Positions 44,252 through 53,856 of a stretch of 64,000 bases of DNA are shown here, piece after piece (within the stretch, counting starts at the first letter, position 1; each line of letters begins with the position of its first letter). The DNA comes from Timaviella obliquedivisa GSE-PSE-MK23-08B (lineage in GTDB: Bacteria > Cyanobacteriota > Cyanobacteriia > Elainellales > Elainellaceae), in contig JAHHII010000016.1 of NCBI GenBank assembly GCA_019358855.1, forward strand, positions 25,939 through 89,938. The letters are read 5' to 3'. Position numbers and translations under genes: made by a program. The notes beneath the pieces were generated by a model. The model had not been told where the DNA came from. It saw only the letters and a program-made list of their open reading frames with translations, and did no database searches.

Positions 44252-46594
44252 ATGACCCAATCTGTTGATTTCCTCGCCCACCTCAACCCCTCTCAACGCC
44301 GCGCTGTCGAGCATTACTGTGGCCCTTTGCTTGTGGTTGCCGGGGCAGGCTCTGGCAAAACGCGAGCGTTGACCTTTCGGATTGCTAACTTAGTGCTAAC
44401 CCACAAGGTTGATCCAGAGAACATTTTGGCAGTCACCTTCACGAACAAAGCTGCCAAAGAAATGAAGGAGCGGATCGAGAAGCTATTTGCCGATCAGCAG
44501 TCAAAGTCGAAGTATGGGAAGCCATTAGAGGCGCTGTCAGCATCTGAGCAAACGAAGCTGCGCTCCTACGTTTACAAAAATATTACCAAGGAACTGTGGA
44601 TTGGTACCTTTCACGCCCTCTGCTCTCGCATTTTGCGGTTTGATATTGAAAAGTATCAAGATTCCTATGGGCACAAGTGGACAAAGACTTTCTCAATTTT
44701 TGACGAGTCTGATGTGCAAAGCTTGATTAAAGATATTGTGGTTAATCGGTTGAATTTGGATGATAAGAAGTTTGAGCCGCGATCGGTTCGATACGCCATC
44801 AGTAACGCCAAGAACCAGGGCTTCACACCCACAGATGTAGAGCGTGAACAACAGAATTTTCGTGGTCGAGTGATCGCCAATGTGTACGCAGAGTACCAGA
44901 AAGGGTTAGCGGCAAATAACGCGCTTGATTTTGATGACTTGATTTGGATTCCGGTGCAGTTGTTTCGTCAAAATGAACAAGTTTTAGCATACTGGCATAA
45001 AAAGTTTAGACACATCCTAGTAGATGAATATCAAGATACGAATCGAACGCAGTATGACCTGATTCGATTACTGACAACGGGCGATGTCGCGTCGCGTCAG
45101 TTCGATAGCTGGGACTATCGTTCTACCTTTGTGGTAGGCGATGCAGACCAATCGATCTACTCGTTTCGGGCGGCTGACTTTACCATTCTGATGGACTTTC
45201 AGGGCGACTTTGGCGACGGGCTGCACGATGATGATACGCGGACGATGGTGAAGTTGGAGGAAAACTATCGATCGACTGACAATATTATTCAGGCGGCGAA
45301 TGAGCTAATTGATAACAATACTGAGCGCATTGATAAGGTGCTGCGCCCGACGCGAGGAGTCGGTGAATCAATTTACTGTCATCGAGCAGAAGATGAAACG
45401 GATGAAGCTAGCTTTGTGGTCAGTCAGATTCGGGATTTGGAGCTAACGAATCCTGAGTTGCACTGGGGCAGTTTTGCGATCCTTTACCGAACGAATGCAC
45501 AATCGCGGGCATTTGAAGAGGTGCTGGTGAAATATGCCGTTCCTTATACTGTAGTAGGCGGCTTGCGGTTTTACGATCGCCGTGAGGTAAAGGACGTGTT
45601 GGGATATTTAAGGGCGATCGCCAACCCTGAGGACAGTGTGAGCCTCAAACGCATTATCAATACGCCCCGACGCGGCATTGGCAAAGCCACGGTCGATCGC
45701 CTGGAAAACGCAGCTAGAGAGTTAGGCGTATCCCTCTGGCAAATCCTTAGCGACGAAACCTCGGTGCAGACCTTGGCAGGGCGATCGGCAAAGCCTGTGC
45801 TGGCATTTGCCCAAATGATGAAGTCCTGGCACACTCAGGTAGAAACGCTTTCGGCTTCAGAGATTGTGCAGGATGTGATGGAGCGATCGGGATATGTGCG
45901 AGAGTTAAAGGCAGATGACACCGATGAAGCGTTAGACCGATTGCAGAACGTGCAGGAGCTTTATAACGCGGTTTTACAGTTTGAGGAAAATAATGAAGAA
46001 TCGAGCGTAACAGACTTTTTGGCGAATGCGTCCCTCTCATCAGACTTGGACAAGTTGGATCAAGAGCAACAGTCCAAAGTTTCGTTGATGACATTGCATT
46101 CTTCTAAAGGATTGGAGTTTCCTGTGGTGTTTTTGGTCGGCATGGAGCAGGGTCTGTTCCCTAATCATCGCTCTTTGGAAGATCCTAAATCACTAGAAGA
46201 GGAACGCCGCCTTTGCTATGTGGGCATTACCCGTGCCGAGGATCGTTTATTTATTAGCTATGCCCGTGAACGCAGGCTTTACGGTAACCGGGAAGCTGCC
46301 AGTCCTTCGCTATTTTTGGGAGAATTGCCCAAAGATTTATTAATGGGTAGCCTGAAAGGTTTACCCAAAAAGATGACGACTCCCATTCGAGAAATGAAGG
46401 AGCAGTCGAATTTACCCGATATCCATGAGGATGATTGGTCGGTGGGCGATCGCATTGTGCATAAAGCTTTTGGTGCGGGGCAGGTGACTCATATTTTTGG
46501 GGCAGGTAACAAGATTTGTCTCGCTATTAAATTTCCTGGTATGGGTCAGAAAATTGTTGACCCAAAACTGACGACTTTACAGCGAGTATTGTAA
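44252..46594 (+). CDS. pcrA: UvrD/PcrA-type ATP-dependent DNA helicase
   Basis: The 780 aa superfamily 1A helicase has Walker A VVAGAGSGKTRALTFRIANL, motif II HILVDEYQDTNR, VVGDADQSIYSFRAAD, motif IV/V KLEENYRSTDNIIQAAN and MTLHSSKGLEFPVVFLVG, and VI YVGITRAEDRLFISYA. The last 60 residues carry the Tudor-like RIVHKAFGAGQVTHIFG module. Role: DNA repair and removal of RNA polymerase or RecA filaments. Single gene, convergent with the histidine kinase gene. Confidence 0.96.
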   Translation: MTQSVDFLAHLNPSQRRAVEHYCGPLLVVAGAGSGKTRALTFRIANLVLTHKVDPENILAVTFTNKAAKEMKERIEKLFADQQSKSKYGKPLEALSASEQTKLRSYVYKNITKELWIGTFHALCSRILRFDIEKYQDSYGHKWTKTFSIFDESDVQSLIKDIVVNRLNLDDKKFEPRSVRYAISNAKNQGFTPTDVEREQQNFRGRVIANVYAEYQKGLAANNALDFDDLIWIPVQLFRQNEQVLAYWHKKFRHILVDEYQDTNRTQYDLIRLLTTGDVASRQFDSWDYRSTFVVGDADQSIYSFRAADFTILMDFQGDFGDGLHDDDTRTMVKLEENYRSTDNIIQAANELIDNNTERIDKVLRPTRGVGESIYCHRAEDETDEASFVVSQIRDLELTNPELHWGSFAILYRTNAQSRAFEEVLVKYAVPYTVVGGLRFYDRREVKDVLGYLRAIANPEDSVSLKRIINTPRRGIGKATVDRLENAARELGVSLWQILSDETSVQTLAGRSAKPVLAFAQMMKSWHTQVETLSASEIVQDVMERSGYVRELKADDTDEALDRLQNVQELYNAVLQFEENNEESSVTDFLANASLSSDLDKLDQEQQSKVSLMTLHSSKGLEFPVVFLVGMEQGLFPNHRSLEDPKSLEEERRLCYVGITRAEDRLFISYARERRLYGNREAASPSLFLGELPKDLLMGSLKGLPKKMTTPIREMKEQSNLPDIHEDDWSVGDRIVHKAFGAGQVTHIFGAGNKICLAIKFPGMGQKIVDPKLTTLQRVL

Positions 46595-46632
46595 CTATTC
46601 AATATATTTCCACTCAATAGGCTGAGTTCTAG

Positions 46633-48021
46633 TTAAGCCAGAGGCAGCAAAATCTCGAACTCAGTCCCGGTATCAGAGGATGTGATGGGCGATCGCAGCA
46701 GCAATTTACCGCCATGCTTTGCCGTGATAATTTGGTAGCTGAGGGAAAGGCTAGTTTCTTTGGTGACTCGTTTTTCAATAGAGAAAGTTTCTAAGATGTG
46801 CCGATAGATTTCAGGCGTTAGACCCGGCCCGTTATCGGCAATACGAATGGAGATCCATCGAGAATTGGAACTGGGTTGATCGGGGTTAGCAGACTGGGGG
46901 CGAACTTGAGTCGTGATTGTAATTTGCGGTTTGGGGTGAAGGTTTTGCCACTGAGTTGAAGATGATTTTCCTAACTCGTTGGCTACAGTTTGACGAACGG
47001 CTTGGTTCAGTAATGCATCCATTGCGTTCGTCAAAATGTTCATAAACACTTGGCTGAGTTGCCCAGCATAACAGCTAACTGGAGGAAGATGACCGTAGTT
47101 GCAAACGACTTGAATTTCGCTATTTAAGCGACTTTTTAACAGCATGAGAATGCTATCTAAGCATTCGTGAAGGTTGGCAGGTTTGGGATATACATCGTCG
47201 ATGTGGCAGAAGTTTTGTAGGCTAATGACTAGCTTTTTGAGGCGTTCTGCTCCTGATGTGATGCTGGCGATCGTTTGGGGTAGATCTTGCCGCAAATAAT
47301 CTAATTCAATTTCGGTTTCAAGGCTGGCGATCGCTTCCGGAGTTTGAGGTAAATAATCTTCGTAGGCTGCCAACAAATCCATAACTTGATGGGTATAGTC
47401 TGACAAATGCACCAGGTTTCCCCAAATGAACCCAACCGGGTCAAGAATTTCATGAGCTACCCCATCGACCAAGCGCCCCAGGTTTGCCATTCGCTCGGCT
47501 TGAATCATCTGAAGCTGTGCCCGTTCATAGCGCGTTTGGGTTTCAATGCCGCGAATTTGCCAGTGAGCGATATTGAGTTCATGCACGTCAAGCAGGTAAT
47601 ACGTTTGAGGGTCGAGTTGAACGGTAATCGGTTCGCTTTGTTCGTAGAGCGATCGCCGCAATGCCAACTGTGCTGCTACTAAAATCGGTGTCGATGCAGG
47701 TAACACCAAACTGTTAATGCGGATGTAACTATGGAGTGCCGACATGGGCAAATTTGCCGTTTGCGCCCGCAGCATAAATTCCATTAATCGCTGGCGAGAC
47801 ACAATACCCAGGAAAGATTGGCGATCGCCAATCACGGCTCCAGGTAACAGTGGATACCGCTCAAACATTTGTGCGACATCTAGGCAAAGATGGTTAGCTT
47901 CAACTTGAAATTGGTGCAGCGATAAGCTAGCCAACGTAGAGTCTAAACCCAGCCCTTGGCTATTGGACTCTAATAGGATAGGCAGTTGGAGTTTGATTCG
48001 CTTGGTAGAAGGCTGAGGCAT
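46633..48021 (-). CDS. Sensor histidine kinase with N-terminal CBS-domain pair
   Basis: The 462 aa product has two CBS-like domains (about 25-150; LFERYPLLPGAVIGDRQSFLGIVSRQRL in parts), then a dimerisation/phosphoacceptor helix with the His in GVAHEILDPVGFIWGN, and a HATPase domain: N-box FMNILTNAMDALL, G-box RIADNGPGLTPEI. No membrane segment or PAS domain, so a soluble kinase that may sense adenylates through CBS. No response regulator is adjacent. ATG start. Confidence 0.9.
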   Translation of the reverse strand: MPQPSTKRIKLQLPILLESNSQGLGLDSTLASLSLHQFQVEANHLCLDVAQMFERYPLLPGAVIGDRQSFLGIVSRQRLMEFMLRAQTANLPMSALHSYIRINSLVLPASTPILVAAQLALRRSLYEQSEPITVQLDPQTYYLLDVHELNIAHWQIRGIETQTRYERAQLQMIQAERMANLGRLVDGVAHEILDPVGFIWGNLVHLSDYTHQVMDLLAAYEDYLPQTPEAIASLETEIELDYLRQDLPQTIASITSGAERLKKLVISLQNFCHIDDVYPKPANLHECLDSILMLLKSRLNSEIQVVCNYGHLPPVSCYAGQLSQVFMNILTNAMDALLNQAVRQTVANELGKSSSTQWQNLHPKPQITITTQVRPQSANPDQPSSNSRWISIRIADNGPGLTPEIYRHILETFSIEKRVTKETSLSLSYQIITAKHGGKLLLRSPITSSDTGTEFEILLPLA

Positions 48022-48075
48022 CAGGCATTTAGGCAGTGCAGTATGCCTAAGATGCCCAAGAACTGAGTTGTTGCG

Positions 48076-48672
48076 TCAAGGACAGCGAATCGGCTCTAGT
48101 AGCGCTTCTGCTACAGCACGCAGACTACGACCATCGGTAACCATCCAGGCATGATTGCCAACTGGAATCTTCCTTTCCCTGCCAACAGGCAGTTGTGAAC
48201 TTCTAGCAGGCAGGATCATCAGGTCGAGCGGAGTCCAGATAGAGGTGAAGTTAAGGCGTTCTAATTGGGCAACATCTTGGTTTAATTGGGTGAGAAATGC
48301 GCTTCTGGGTTGCATTTGGTTGCCGCCAGAATTAACCCGAGCGTAGGCTGTTAAGGTGCCTTGATGCGGTGAAGAAATGGTAATAAAACGTTGCACTCGC
48401 TGGATCCCACCTAAGCGTTGGATGTAGTAACGGCTGATGATGCCGCCCATGCTGAAGCCCACTAGGTCGATCGCCTGTCCAGGTTTAAAAGCTTTATCAA
48501 CATAGTCTGCAACTTGCTGGGCTAGTTGATCTAAGCCAATGCTGCCGTTATTAGGAAACAGATTAAGGCTGTGAACGATTAAGCCATGACTTTGCAGGTA
48601 AGGAGTCAGTTTGTGAAAAATAGCGTCGGTATCATCGATGCCATGAAGCAATAGAACGGGATTGAGAACCAT
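48076..48672 (-). CDS. Lipase-like alpha/beta hydrolase
   Basis: A 198 aa product: PVLLLHGIDDTDAIFHKL with the oxyanion HG, catalytic serine in LVGFSMGGIISRYY, and a C-terminal histidine in VGNHAWMVTDGR. Related to EstA/LipA-type triacylglycerol lipases. No signal peptide, so probably intracellular. Compact but of plausible length. Directly upstream on the + side is a MITE copy. Confidence 0.85.
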   Translation of the reverse strand: MVLNPVLLLHGIDDTDAIFHKLTPYLQSHGLIVHSLNLFPNNGSIGLDQLAQQVADYVDKAFKPGQAIDLVGFSMGGIISRYYIQRLGGIQRVQRFITISSPHQGTLTAYARVNSGGNQMQPRSAFLTQLNQDVAQLERLNFTSIWTPLDLMILPARSSQLPVGRERKIPVGNHAWMVTDGRSLRAVAEALLEPIRCP

Positions 48673-48791
48673 AGAGTTACAGCAAAGTTACAGCCAGAGG
48701 AATATGTTTAGCTTAGAGATGACAAGCCATGATGCCCCTTGGCGCTATGACAGCCTTCTAAATGTCCTATTCTTTCATCCTTCTATTCTTA

Positions 48792-48942
48792 GAGGATATC
48801 TGAGAAGTCTAGATTGCTAGCCGATCCGCCCCCTAAATCCCCCATTCTGGGGGACTTCCGCACCAGTCCTCCTTCAAAGTTCCCCAGAATGGGGGGTTGG
48901 GGGGCGAGTGTAAGAATCATTTGATACTTCTCAGACATCCTC
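48792..48942. mobile_element. MITE, copy B, between the lipase and GH3 genes
   Basis: 151 bp, ends GAGGATATCTGAGAAG and CTTCTCAGACATCCTC (one mismatch), with the target duplication TTA at 48789-48791 and 48943-48945. The interior is about as in copy A at 6047 but with the middle segment inverted. It lies 8 bp beyond the GH3 stop. Confidence 0.88.
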
Positions 48943-48953
48943 TTAGACAAAAT

Positions 48954-50693
48954 TTAATCTGTGAAAGCTGAAGGCTCTCTTGATGAAGACTGCTCTTGCT
49001 CGACGGGATCGATCGCCCATTCAAACAAAGCATTTAGAGCAATCGCTTGTGCCAATTCCATCTGTCCATAGGTGAACACATAGGGCACCTCAACAGGCAG
49101 TAGGCTAACAAACTGCTCCAAAACATAGGGTGTGCCGTATAAAACTAAAGCTTGGATCTGCTCGGTTTGTACCAAAAACTTGAGCCAGTCCAGTGCCACT
49201 TGAGTGAGTCCAGAACTGTCACGAAAAGGATTGCTGCGAATGAAAAGTTGCATCAGGGTGGGTTGCCAATCCGCAGTTTCGGGGTGCAACTCTCGCTCAA
49301 AAATAATTTTGTCTGGGTCAAGCGCAATTTTGGGAGTGTGGCTATCAATCACTTGCAAGCGATAGCCTAGCTTTCGGGGACGGGCGATCGCGGGTGCAGA
49401 TCTAGCTAAAAAATCACAGTTGAGTGCATCATCTAGCAAAATCAAGTTACAGCAGGGCTGGGTAACAGCGCGGGCGCTGAGTCGAGAAGGAATGGGGCGA
49501 TGGACTTGCATGGAGGCTCGCAAGATGGCGGTGGCAGTGGCGATCGCTTCTGGCTGCGCCAATTTTTCCATCTGCACCGGATCGGGTTGCGTCTGCTCCC
49601 AGGCGTGGGAACCATCACCTGTTATAGGCACCGAAATTACTTTATGTTTTGCTAACCAAATCCGCTCTAATGAGGCGTGAATCTGCTCCAGGGGAATGCG
49701 TCCGATTTCCACCGCATCACAAATTGCCTGAATTGCGCCTTCAGGATCAACGGGCATTAGCACTATATCTGCGCCTGCCTCGACTGCCATAACAGGCACT
49801 TCATTGTCACCATAGCGGCTCGTGATGGCACCCATAATTAGGGCATCAGTGACAATTAACCCAGTGAAGCCTAAAGATTCTCTCAGAGTTCCCGTGAGGA
49901 TAGTATGGGAAAGCGTCGCAGGATAATCAGCGTCGAGAGCAGGAATTTGTAGATGAGCGGTCATGATGGCATCAACCTGAGTGGCGATCGCCTCGATAAA
50001 AGGCTTAAACTCCACAGCGGCAAGTCGGGCTTTGTCATGGAGAATGACGGGCAAATCGAGATGAGAATCGATCGCCGTATCGCCGTGTCCAGGAAAGTGC
50101 TTGGCAGTCGTAAGCACTGGATAACGCTGCGCGCCCCGAATGAACGCCGTTGTGAGTTGGCACACTTCCTCAGCCGTTTCACCCCAAGCTCGAACGTTGA
50201 TAACCGGATTTTCAGGATTATTGTTAACGTCTACAACGGGCGCGAGAAGCCAGTTCAAGCCAATGGCGATCGCTTCTTGTGCTATGATTTCGCCCATTTT
50301 TTCGGCATGGGCGACCCCTTGCGGGTATCTCGAAGAGCGTGCTTGTCCTGAGTCTTGACGAGCAACGGCAGAAAGCGCCATTGGCGGTGGAAACCGAGTT
50401 GCTCCGGCGAATCGTTGCCCTACGCCCTCTTCAATGTCGGCGGAAATTAGCAGGGGAATGGCTGCCCAGCCTTGAAGTTGTTGCGATCGGAGACCTATTT
50501 CTGCGGCAGTTCCCCCCAAAAGAATCACGCCGCCTACGCCTAAATCTTGCAACCAATGCTGTAAAGTGGCTGCGGGTGGCTCCCAGTCGGGATACTCAAT
50601 TTGATGCTCAAACAAATGCCCAGAGGCGCGTACGACCACCATCTGAGCAACTTTCTGAGGAAGAGACAAGGTTTCCCAATCGGGCAGGGGCAT
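48954..50693 (-). CDS. Glycoside hydrolase family 3, NagZ-like
   Basis: The 579 aa product has a GH3 N-terminal TIM barrel: GGVILLGGTAAEIG, then TTAKHFPGHGDTAIDSHLDLP and the nucleophile Asp in FTGLIVTDALIMGAI. The KHFPGHG...DSH pattern is that of beta-N-acetylhexosaminidases of peptidoglycan recycling. NagZ proper is about 350 aa; here about 230 extra residues form a GH3-C-like domain. Cytosolic, no signal peptide. 16 bp downstream of rbfA, so likely co-transcribed with ycf33-rbfA. Confidence 0.9.
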   Translation of the reverse strand: MPLPDWETLSLPQKVAQMVVVRASGHLFEHQIEYPDWEPPAATLQHWLQDLGVGGVILLGGTAAEIGLRSQQLQGWAAIPLLISADIEEGVGQRFAGATRFPPPMALSAVARQDSGQARSSRYPQGVAHAEKMGEIIAQEAIAIGLNWLLAPVVDVNNNPENPVINVRAWGETAEEVCQLTTAFIRGAQRYPVLTTAKHFPGHGDTAIDSHLDLPVILHDKARLAAVEFKPFIEAIATQVDAIMTAHLQIPALDADYPATLSHTILTGTLRESLGFTGLIVTDALIMGAITSRYGDNEVPVMAVEAGADIVLMPVDPEGAIQAICDAVEIGRIPLEQIHASLERIWLAKHKVISVPITGDGSHAWEQTQPDPVQMEKLAQPEAIATATAILRASMQVHRPIPSRLSARAVTQPCCNLILLDDALNCDFLARSAPAIARPRKLGYRLQVIDSHTPKIALDPDKIIFERELHPETADWQPTLMQLFIRSNPFRDSSGLTQVALDWLKFLVQTEQIQALVLYGTPYVLEQFVSLLPVEVPYVFTYGQMELAQAIALNALFEWAIDPVEQEQSSSREPSAFTD

Positions 50694-50709
50694 TCAGCAC
50701 TCTCCTCGA

Positions 50710-51102
50710 CTATGCAGGATCAGGATCGAGGTCGTCGATATCGGGCTTGCGTTCTTCGCTCAGGCGGTTGATCAGCGACAGGACTTTAGTTCCTTGTTCA
50801 ATCGAAGCGTCCTCAACAAACAAGATCTCAGGAGTCCGCCGTAAGCGCATCCGATTGCCCAACTCACTCCGAACGAAGCCCGTTGCCGATTTCAGCCCTG
50901 CCATAGCCGCGCTCTTAGCCTCATCTGTCCCATAGATGCTGACAAACACCTTGGCGTGCTGCAAATCACCCGCCACGTCAACATGGGTCACGCTAACCAT
51001 GCCCATACCCACCCGTTCATCTTTAATGCCGGAAAACAGGAGCTGGCTCACTTCCCGCTTAATCATTTCAGCTACTCGCGCAATTCGGCGATCTGTTGCC
51101 AT
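50710..51102 (-). CDS. rbfA: Ribosome-binding factor A
   Basis: A 130 aa KH-domain-like product: [42 protein letters not shown] and [19 protein letters not shown]. It binds the 30S subunit during 16S processing and cold adaptation. Placed between ycf33 and the GH3 gene on the same strand. Confidence 0.96.
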   Translation of the reverse strand: MATDRRIARVAEMIKREVSQLLFSGIKDERVGMGMVSVTHVDVAGDLQHAKVFVSIYGTDEAKSAAMAGLKSATGFVRSELGNRMRLRRTPEILFVEDASIEQGTKVLSLINRLSEERKPDIDDLDPDPA

Positions 51103-51158
51103 AATCCAAAATCCAAAATCGTACAGTCCAAAATCGTACAGTCCAAGCTTGCACTACT

Positions 51159-51368
51159 CTAAAGTGGCGCAACCTCCAGCCCTAGCATAGCGCGTAGGAT
51201 AAATGAGAGACAGATGAACGCCGCTACTAGCAAGCTAACAGCGGCGATCGCTGTCGTGGGGCGCTTAAATAGGGGAAGTAATGGACTTAAGAAGGTCAGC
51301 AGTATCCCGAGCGAGAAGCTGATGAGATATCGAGGATATCGAGAAATGTTTGTTAGAAATTCTTCCAT
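51159..51368 (-). CDS. ycf33: Ycf33/DUF751 small membrane protein
   Basis: The ATG at 51368 (MEEFLTNISRYPRYLISFSL) gives a 69 aa protein with two membrane helices, matching DUF751. An upstream frame extension to 51497 is not conserved in character. In cyanobacteria Ycf33 has been linked to photosystem I cyclic flow; function is not firm. 56 bp upstream of rbfA, with a small imperfect tandem repeat between (51113-51143). Confidence 0.85.
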   Translation of the reverse strand: MEEFLTNISRYPRYLISFSLGILLTFLSPLLPLFKRPTTAIAAVSLLVAAFICLSFILRAMLGLEVAPL

Positions 51369-51495
51369 TTGATTAACCGTGTTTTTCGCGGGGGCAAAAA
51401 ATAGTACATTAGTATGATGAATACTAACGGTAGACTCATATTGTACGTGACCAGGCTCTATCAAAACGTCACTGCTTACTAAACCTAAAGGATTC

Positions 51496-52365
51496 ATGAC
51501 AACTTTGATTGCTCAATCGGATTTATCTCAGCCACAGTCTTCGAGATGCCTACAAGGGAGTGCCCCGCTGCCTCGTCCGTTTCTAAAGTGGGCGGGTGGC
51601 AAGAGCCAACTGATTCAGCAATACATTTGTCATTTTCCTCAAGGTTACCAAACTTACTACGAACCGTTTTTAGGAGGCGGTGCAATTTTCTTTCACTTGT
51701 TGCCTCAGCGGGCAGTGTTAACCGATATTAATCCGGCGTTGGTGAATGTGTATGAGTGCGTGCGCGATCGCGTGGAAGAATTGATTGATCTGCTGCAAAA
51801 ACATGAGCGATCGCATAGCCTGGAACACTACTATCAAACCCGCTCTACTCATACCGGAACGAACCTCGAACGAGCCGCCCGCCTTATTTACCTGAATAAA
51901 ACTTGCTTCAATGGGCTTTATCGAGAAAATAATAAAGGCGAATTTAATGTGCCGATGGGTAAATACAAAAATCCGGCAATTTGCCAAGCTGATTTACTGC
52001 GATCGGTTTCTCGAAGCTTGAAGAGTGTGGCGATCGCTATTCAGCCTTTCGATGCAGTTTTAGACTACGCCACCCCTAATGATTTCGTCTATTTCGATCC
52101 GCCGTATCACCCCATCAGCGCCACCAGCAATTTCACTGCTTACAGTCGTTACTCCTTCGACTCCACCGATCAAGAGCGTCTGCATGATGTCTTTGGGCAA
52201 CTGGCAAAGCGGGGCGTGAAAGTGATGTTATCCAATTCTGATTGCCCGTTTGTTAGGGAATTGTATCAAGGCTTCAACATCCACACTATTTCGGCATCGC
52301 GGACGATTAACTCTAATGCTCAGAAGCGAGGGAAGATTACAGAGGTTTTGGTTACTTCTAATTAG
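51496..52365 (+). CDS. dam: Solitary Dam-type adenine methyltransferase
   Basis: The 289 aa product has the Dam motifs: PFLKWAGGKSQLIQQY (motif X), YYEPFLGGGAIFFHLLP (SAM motif I), the catalytic DPPY in VYFDPPYHPIS, and a target-recognition region between. The probable target is GATC, which is the centre of the very abundant GCGATCGC sites here. No restriction enzyme gene is adjacent, so it is a solitary methylase. The ATG at 51496 follows AAAGGA. Confidence 0.9.
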   Translation: MTTLIAQSDLSQPQSSRCLQGSAPLPRPFLKWAGGKSQLIQQYICHFPQGYQTYYEPFLGGGAIFFHLLPQRAVLTDINPALVNVYECVRDRVEELIDLLQKHERSHSLEHYYQTRSTHTGTNLERAARLIYLNKTCFNGLYRENNKGEFNVPMGKYKNPAICQADLLRSVSRSLKSVAIAIQPFDAVLDYATPNDFVYFDPPYHPISATSNFTAYSRYSFDSTDQERLHDVFGQLAKRGVKVMLSNSDCPFVRELYQGFNIHTISASRTINSNAQKRGKITEVLVTSN

Positions 52366-52403
52366 AGAATGTTATTTTCCATCCTTCTAAGCAAATCTAG
52401 CGT

Positions 52404-52616
52404 TTGAATATACTAGACATAGCCAAGAATCTGATTCAGGAACTCGAACAGTCGCCCGATGATCTCGTGCAAATCGTTCTGGATTTTTTACATCGCTTTG
52501 GCTTCAAAGAGTCTAAAGGAGTTTGTATCAACTGCCAGCGATCGCTTAACTGCCAGCGATCGCTAGTTGGTAATTCTAGTGCTTGTTTTTGCAGATCTTG
52601 TAATGTCAGGGCATGA
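52404..52616 (+). CDS. Small antitoxin-like N-terminal fragment, doubtful
   Basis: A TTG start gives LDIAKNLIQELEQSPDDLVQIVLDFLHRFGFKES, which resembles the first helices of small DUF2281/antitoxin-type proteins. The rest, with CINCQRSLNCQRS and cysteine-rich end, is built from two direct copies of a 17 bp HIP1-containing sequence (52530-52546 and 52548-52564) and looks secondary. It may be a degraded antitoxin gene. Confidence 0.3.
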   Translation: MNILDIAKNLIQELEQSPDDLVQIVLDFLHRFGFKESKGVCINCQRSLNCQRSLVGNSSACFCRSCNVRA

Positions 52617-52797
52617 GGTGAGCGCTTACGATTTGCCTATGATTATTCTCTTCAACTTGCGATCGCCTCATCAGTAGGGCGATCGCCCTATCCTTGTAGA
52701 CAGATTGAAGATTCCTAAAAATAGATTTTCAGCAAGCACAAGTACTCACCAGTAAATCTAATTTCTTTAATTTTGAAGTCCCTTTAACACGTGAATT

Positions 52798-52881
52798 GCT
52801 AACGGCGAAACGTAGCGGCGGCAAATAACTCTAAACTCAGCACCAGCGGCTTTCGTCCGTCCGCTGCCGTGAAGTGTTAGC
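52798..52881 (-). repeat. attC-like site 1 (after the methyltransferase gene)
   Basis: On the minus strand it begins GCTAACACTTCACGGCAGCGG (in two halves: core GCTAAC, arm CACGGCAGCGG) and ends CCGCTACG...GCCGTTAGC, total 84 nt with a variable middle. The methyltransferase stop codon lies within its left core. The arm has a one-base excess relative to its complement, as in attC sites. Confidence 0.72.
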
Positions 52882-53674
52882 TTGCGGTGTATGCCCATAC
52901 TTCAAATCGTGCTTGAGATGATAACTCCACCTCCAATGAACCGTAGTGGTCATGACAAAATACTTCAAACTCTTCTATTGCAAGATGAAATGCTTCATCT
53001 GGAACAAGCCAGCACAACCCGTATGCCCGTGACCTGTAGAAACTGAGTAATTCCTGAACCTGGTTGCTTACCGTCCATTCCTTAGCTATCAAATAATTAC
53101 ACTGATACCCTTTATTACGTAAATACTCCTCTACGTTAATTTCGTTAACTACTCTACGGGGCTGTTGTGAAGATTGTGGCTCTTGATACTTGGATAAGAT
53201 AGTTCTGAAATGCTGCTCAAATTCCAGCCGTGCAGGTGGAGTAATCCATTGAGCATTAAGATAAAAGCTTTTTGGTTTTAGAACACGATCGATCTCATCT
53301 AGAAATACTCCCAAGTTGGAAACAGCATGAAGCATATGAACAGTTAGCACTACATCAAAGCTTGTGTCTAAAAAAGGGAGTTGTGAGGCATCTCCATGAA
53401 TCAGTGTCAGATTCGGAGGAATTTCAAGAAGCTTTTGACGAAACTGATTAAGCATTTCCTGGGAAACATCAATACCAGTCACAGAATAGCCACGTCTTAC
53501 TAAAGGAAGAACGTTTAGCCCAGTTCCTATACCAGGTTCTAGGAAAGTAGTTTCAGGAGTTGCCTTAACTAGAGTAAGAATAAAATCCGCAACTTCCTCA
53601 GCGATTGGTTCTGTCAGCCAGCGAGTTTGATCATAAATATCAGCAATTTTGCTGTAGTAAACATTTTTTCCCAC
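52877..53674 (-). CDS. SAM-dependent methyltransferase (cassette gene)
   Basis: The 265 aa product is a class I methyltransferase: TTFLEPGIGTGLNVLPLVRRG (motif I, broken by one turn), VTGIDVSQEMLNQF, GDASQLPFLDTSFDVVLTVHMLHAVSN. The substrate is unknown. GTG start at 53674. The reading frame ends inside an attC-like site, and another such site lies 97 bp upstream of the start, so the gene looks like a single-gene integron cassette. No own promoter is evident. Confidence 0.85.
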   Translation of the reverse strand: MGKNVYYSKIADIYDQTRWLTEPIAEEVADFILTLVKATPETTFLEPGIGTGLNVLPLVRRGYSVTGIDVSQEMLNQFRQKLLEIPPNLTLIHGDASQLPFLDTSFDVVLTVHMLHAVSNLGVFLDEIDRVLKPKSFYLNAQWITPPARLEFEQHFRTILSKYQEPQSSQQPRRVVNEINVEEYLRNKGYQCNYLIAKEWTVSNQVQELLSFYRSRAYGLCWLVPDEAFHLAIEEFEVFCHDHYGSLEVELSSQARFEVWAYTAS

Positions 53675-53770
53675 TTTTCAAGACCTTATGCTGCACTATC
53701 CAGACAACCTTACCTCTAATTACACCATCAAGTCCTTTCAGAGTATTCTCACAATCTGAGGGAGGAGCAA

Positions 53771-53856
53771 GCTAACGGCTCGGTTCAGCGGACGTAGACA
53801 AGCTTGGCAACTCAATTAGCAGAACTGAACCGTTCCGCTGCAACCGAATTGTTAGC
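53771..53856 (-). repeat. attC-like site 2 (after the DUF6194 gene)
   Basis: Minus strand: GCTAAC, AATT, CGGTTGCAGCGG, variable middle, CCGCTGAACCG, AGCC, GTTAGC; 86 nt. The left arm CGGTTGCAGCGG and the complement of the right arm CGGTTCAGCGG differ by a single extra G, matching the extrahelical base expected in attC. The DUF6194 frame ends inside the site. Confidence 0.8.
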
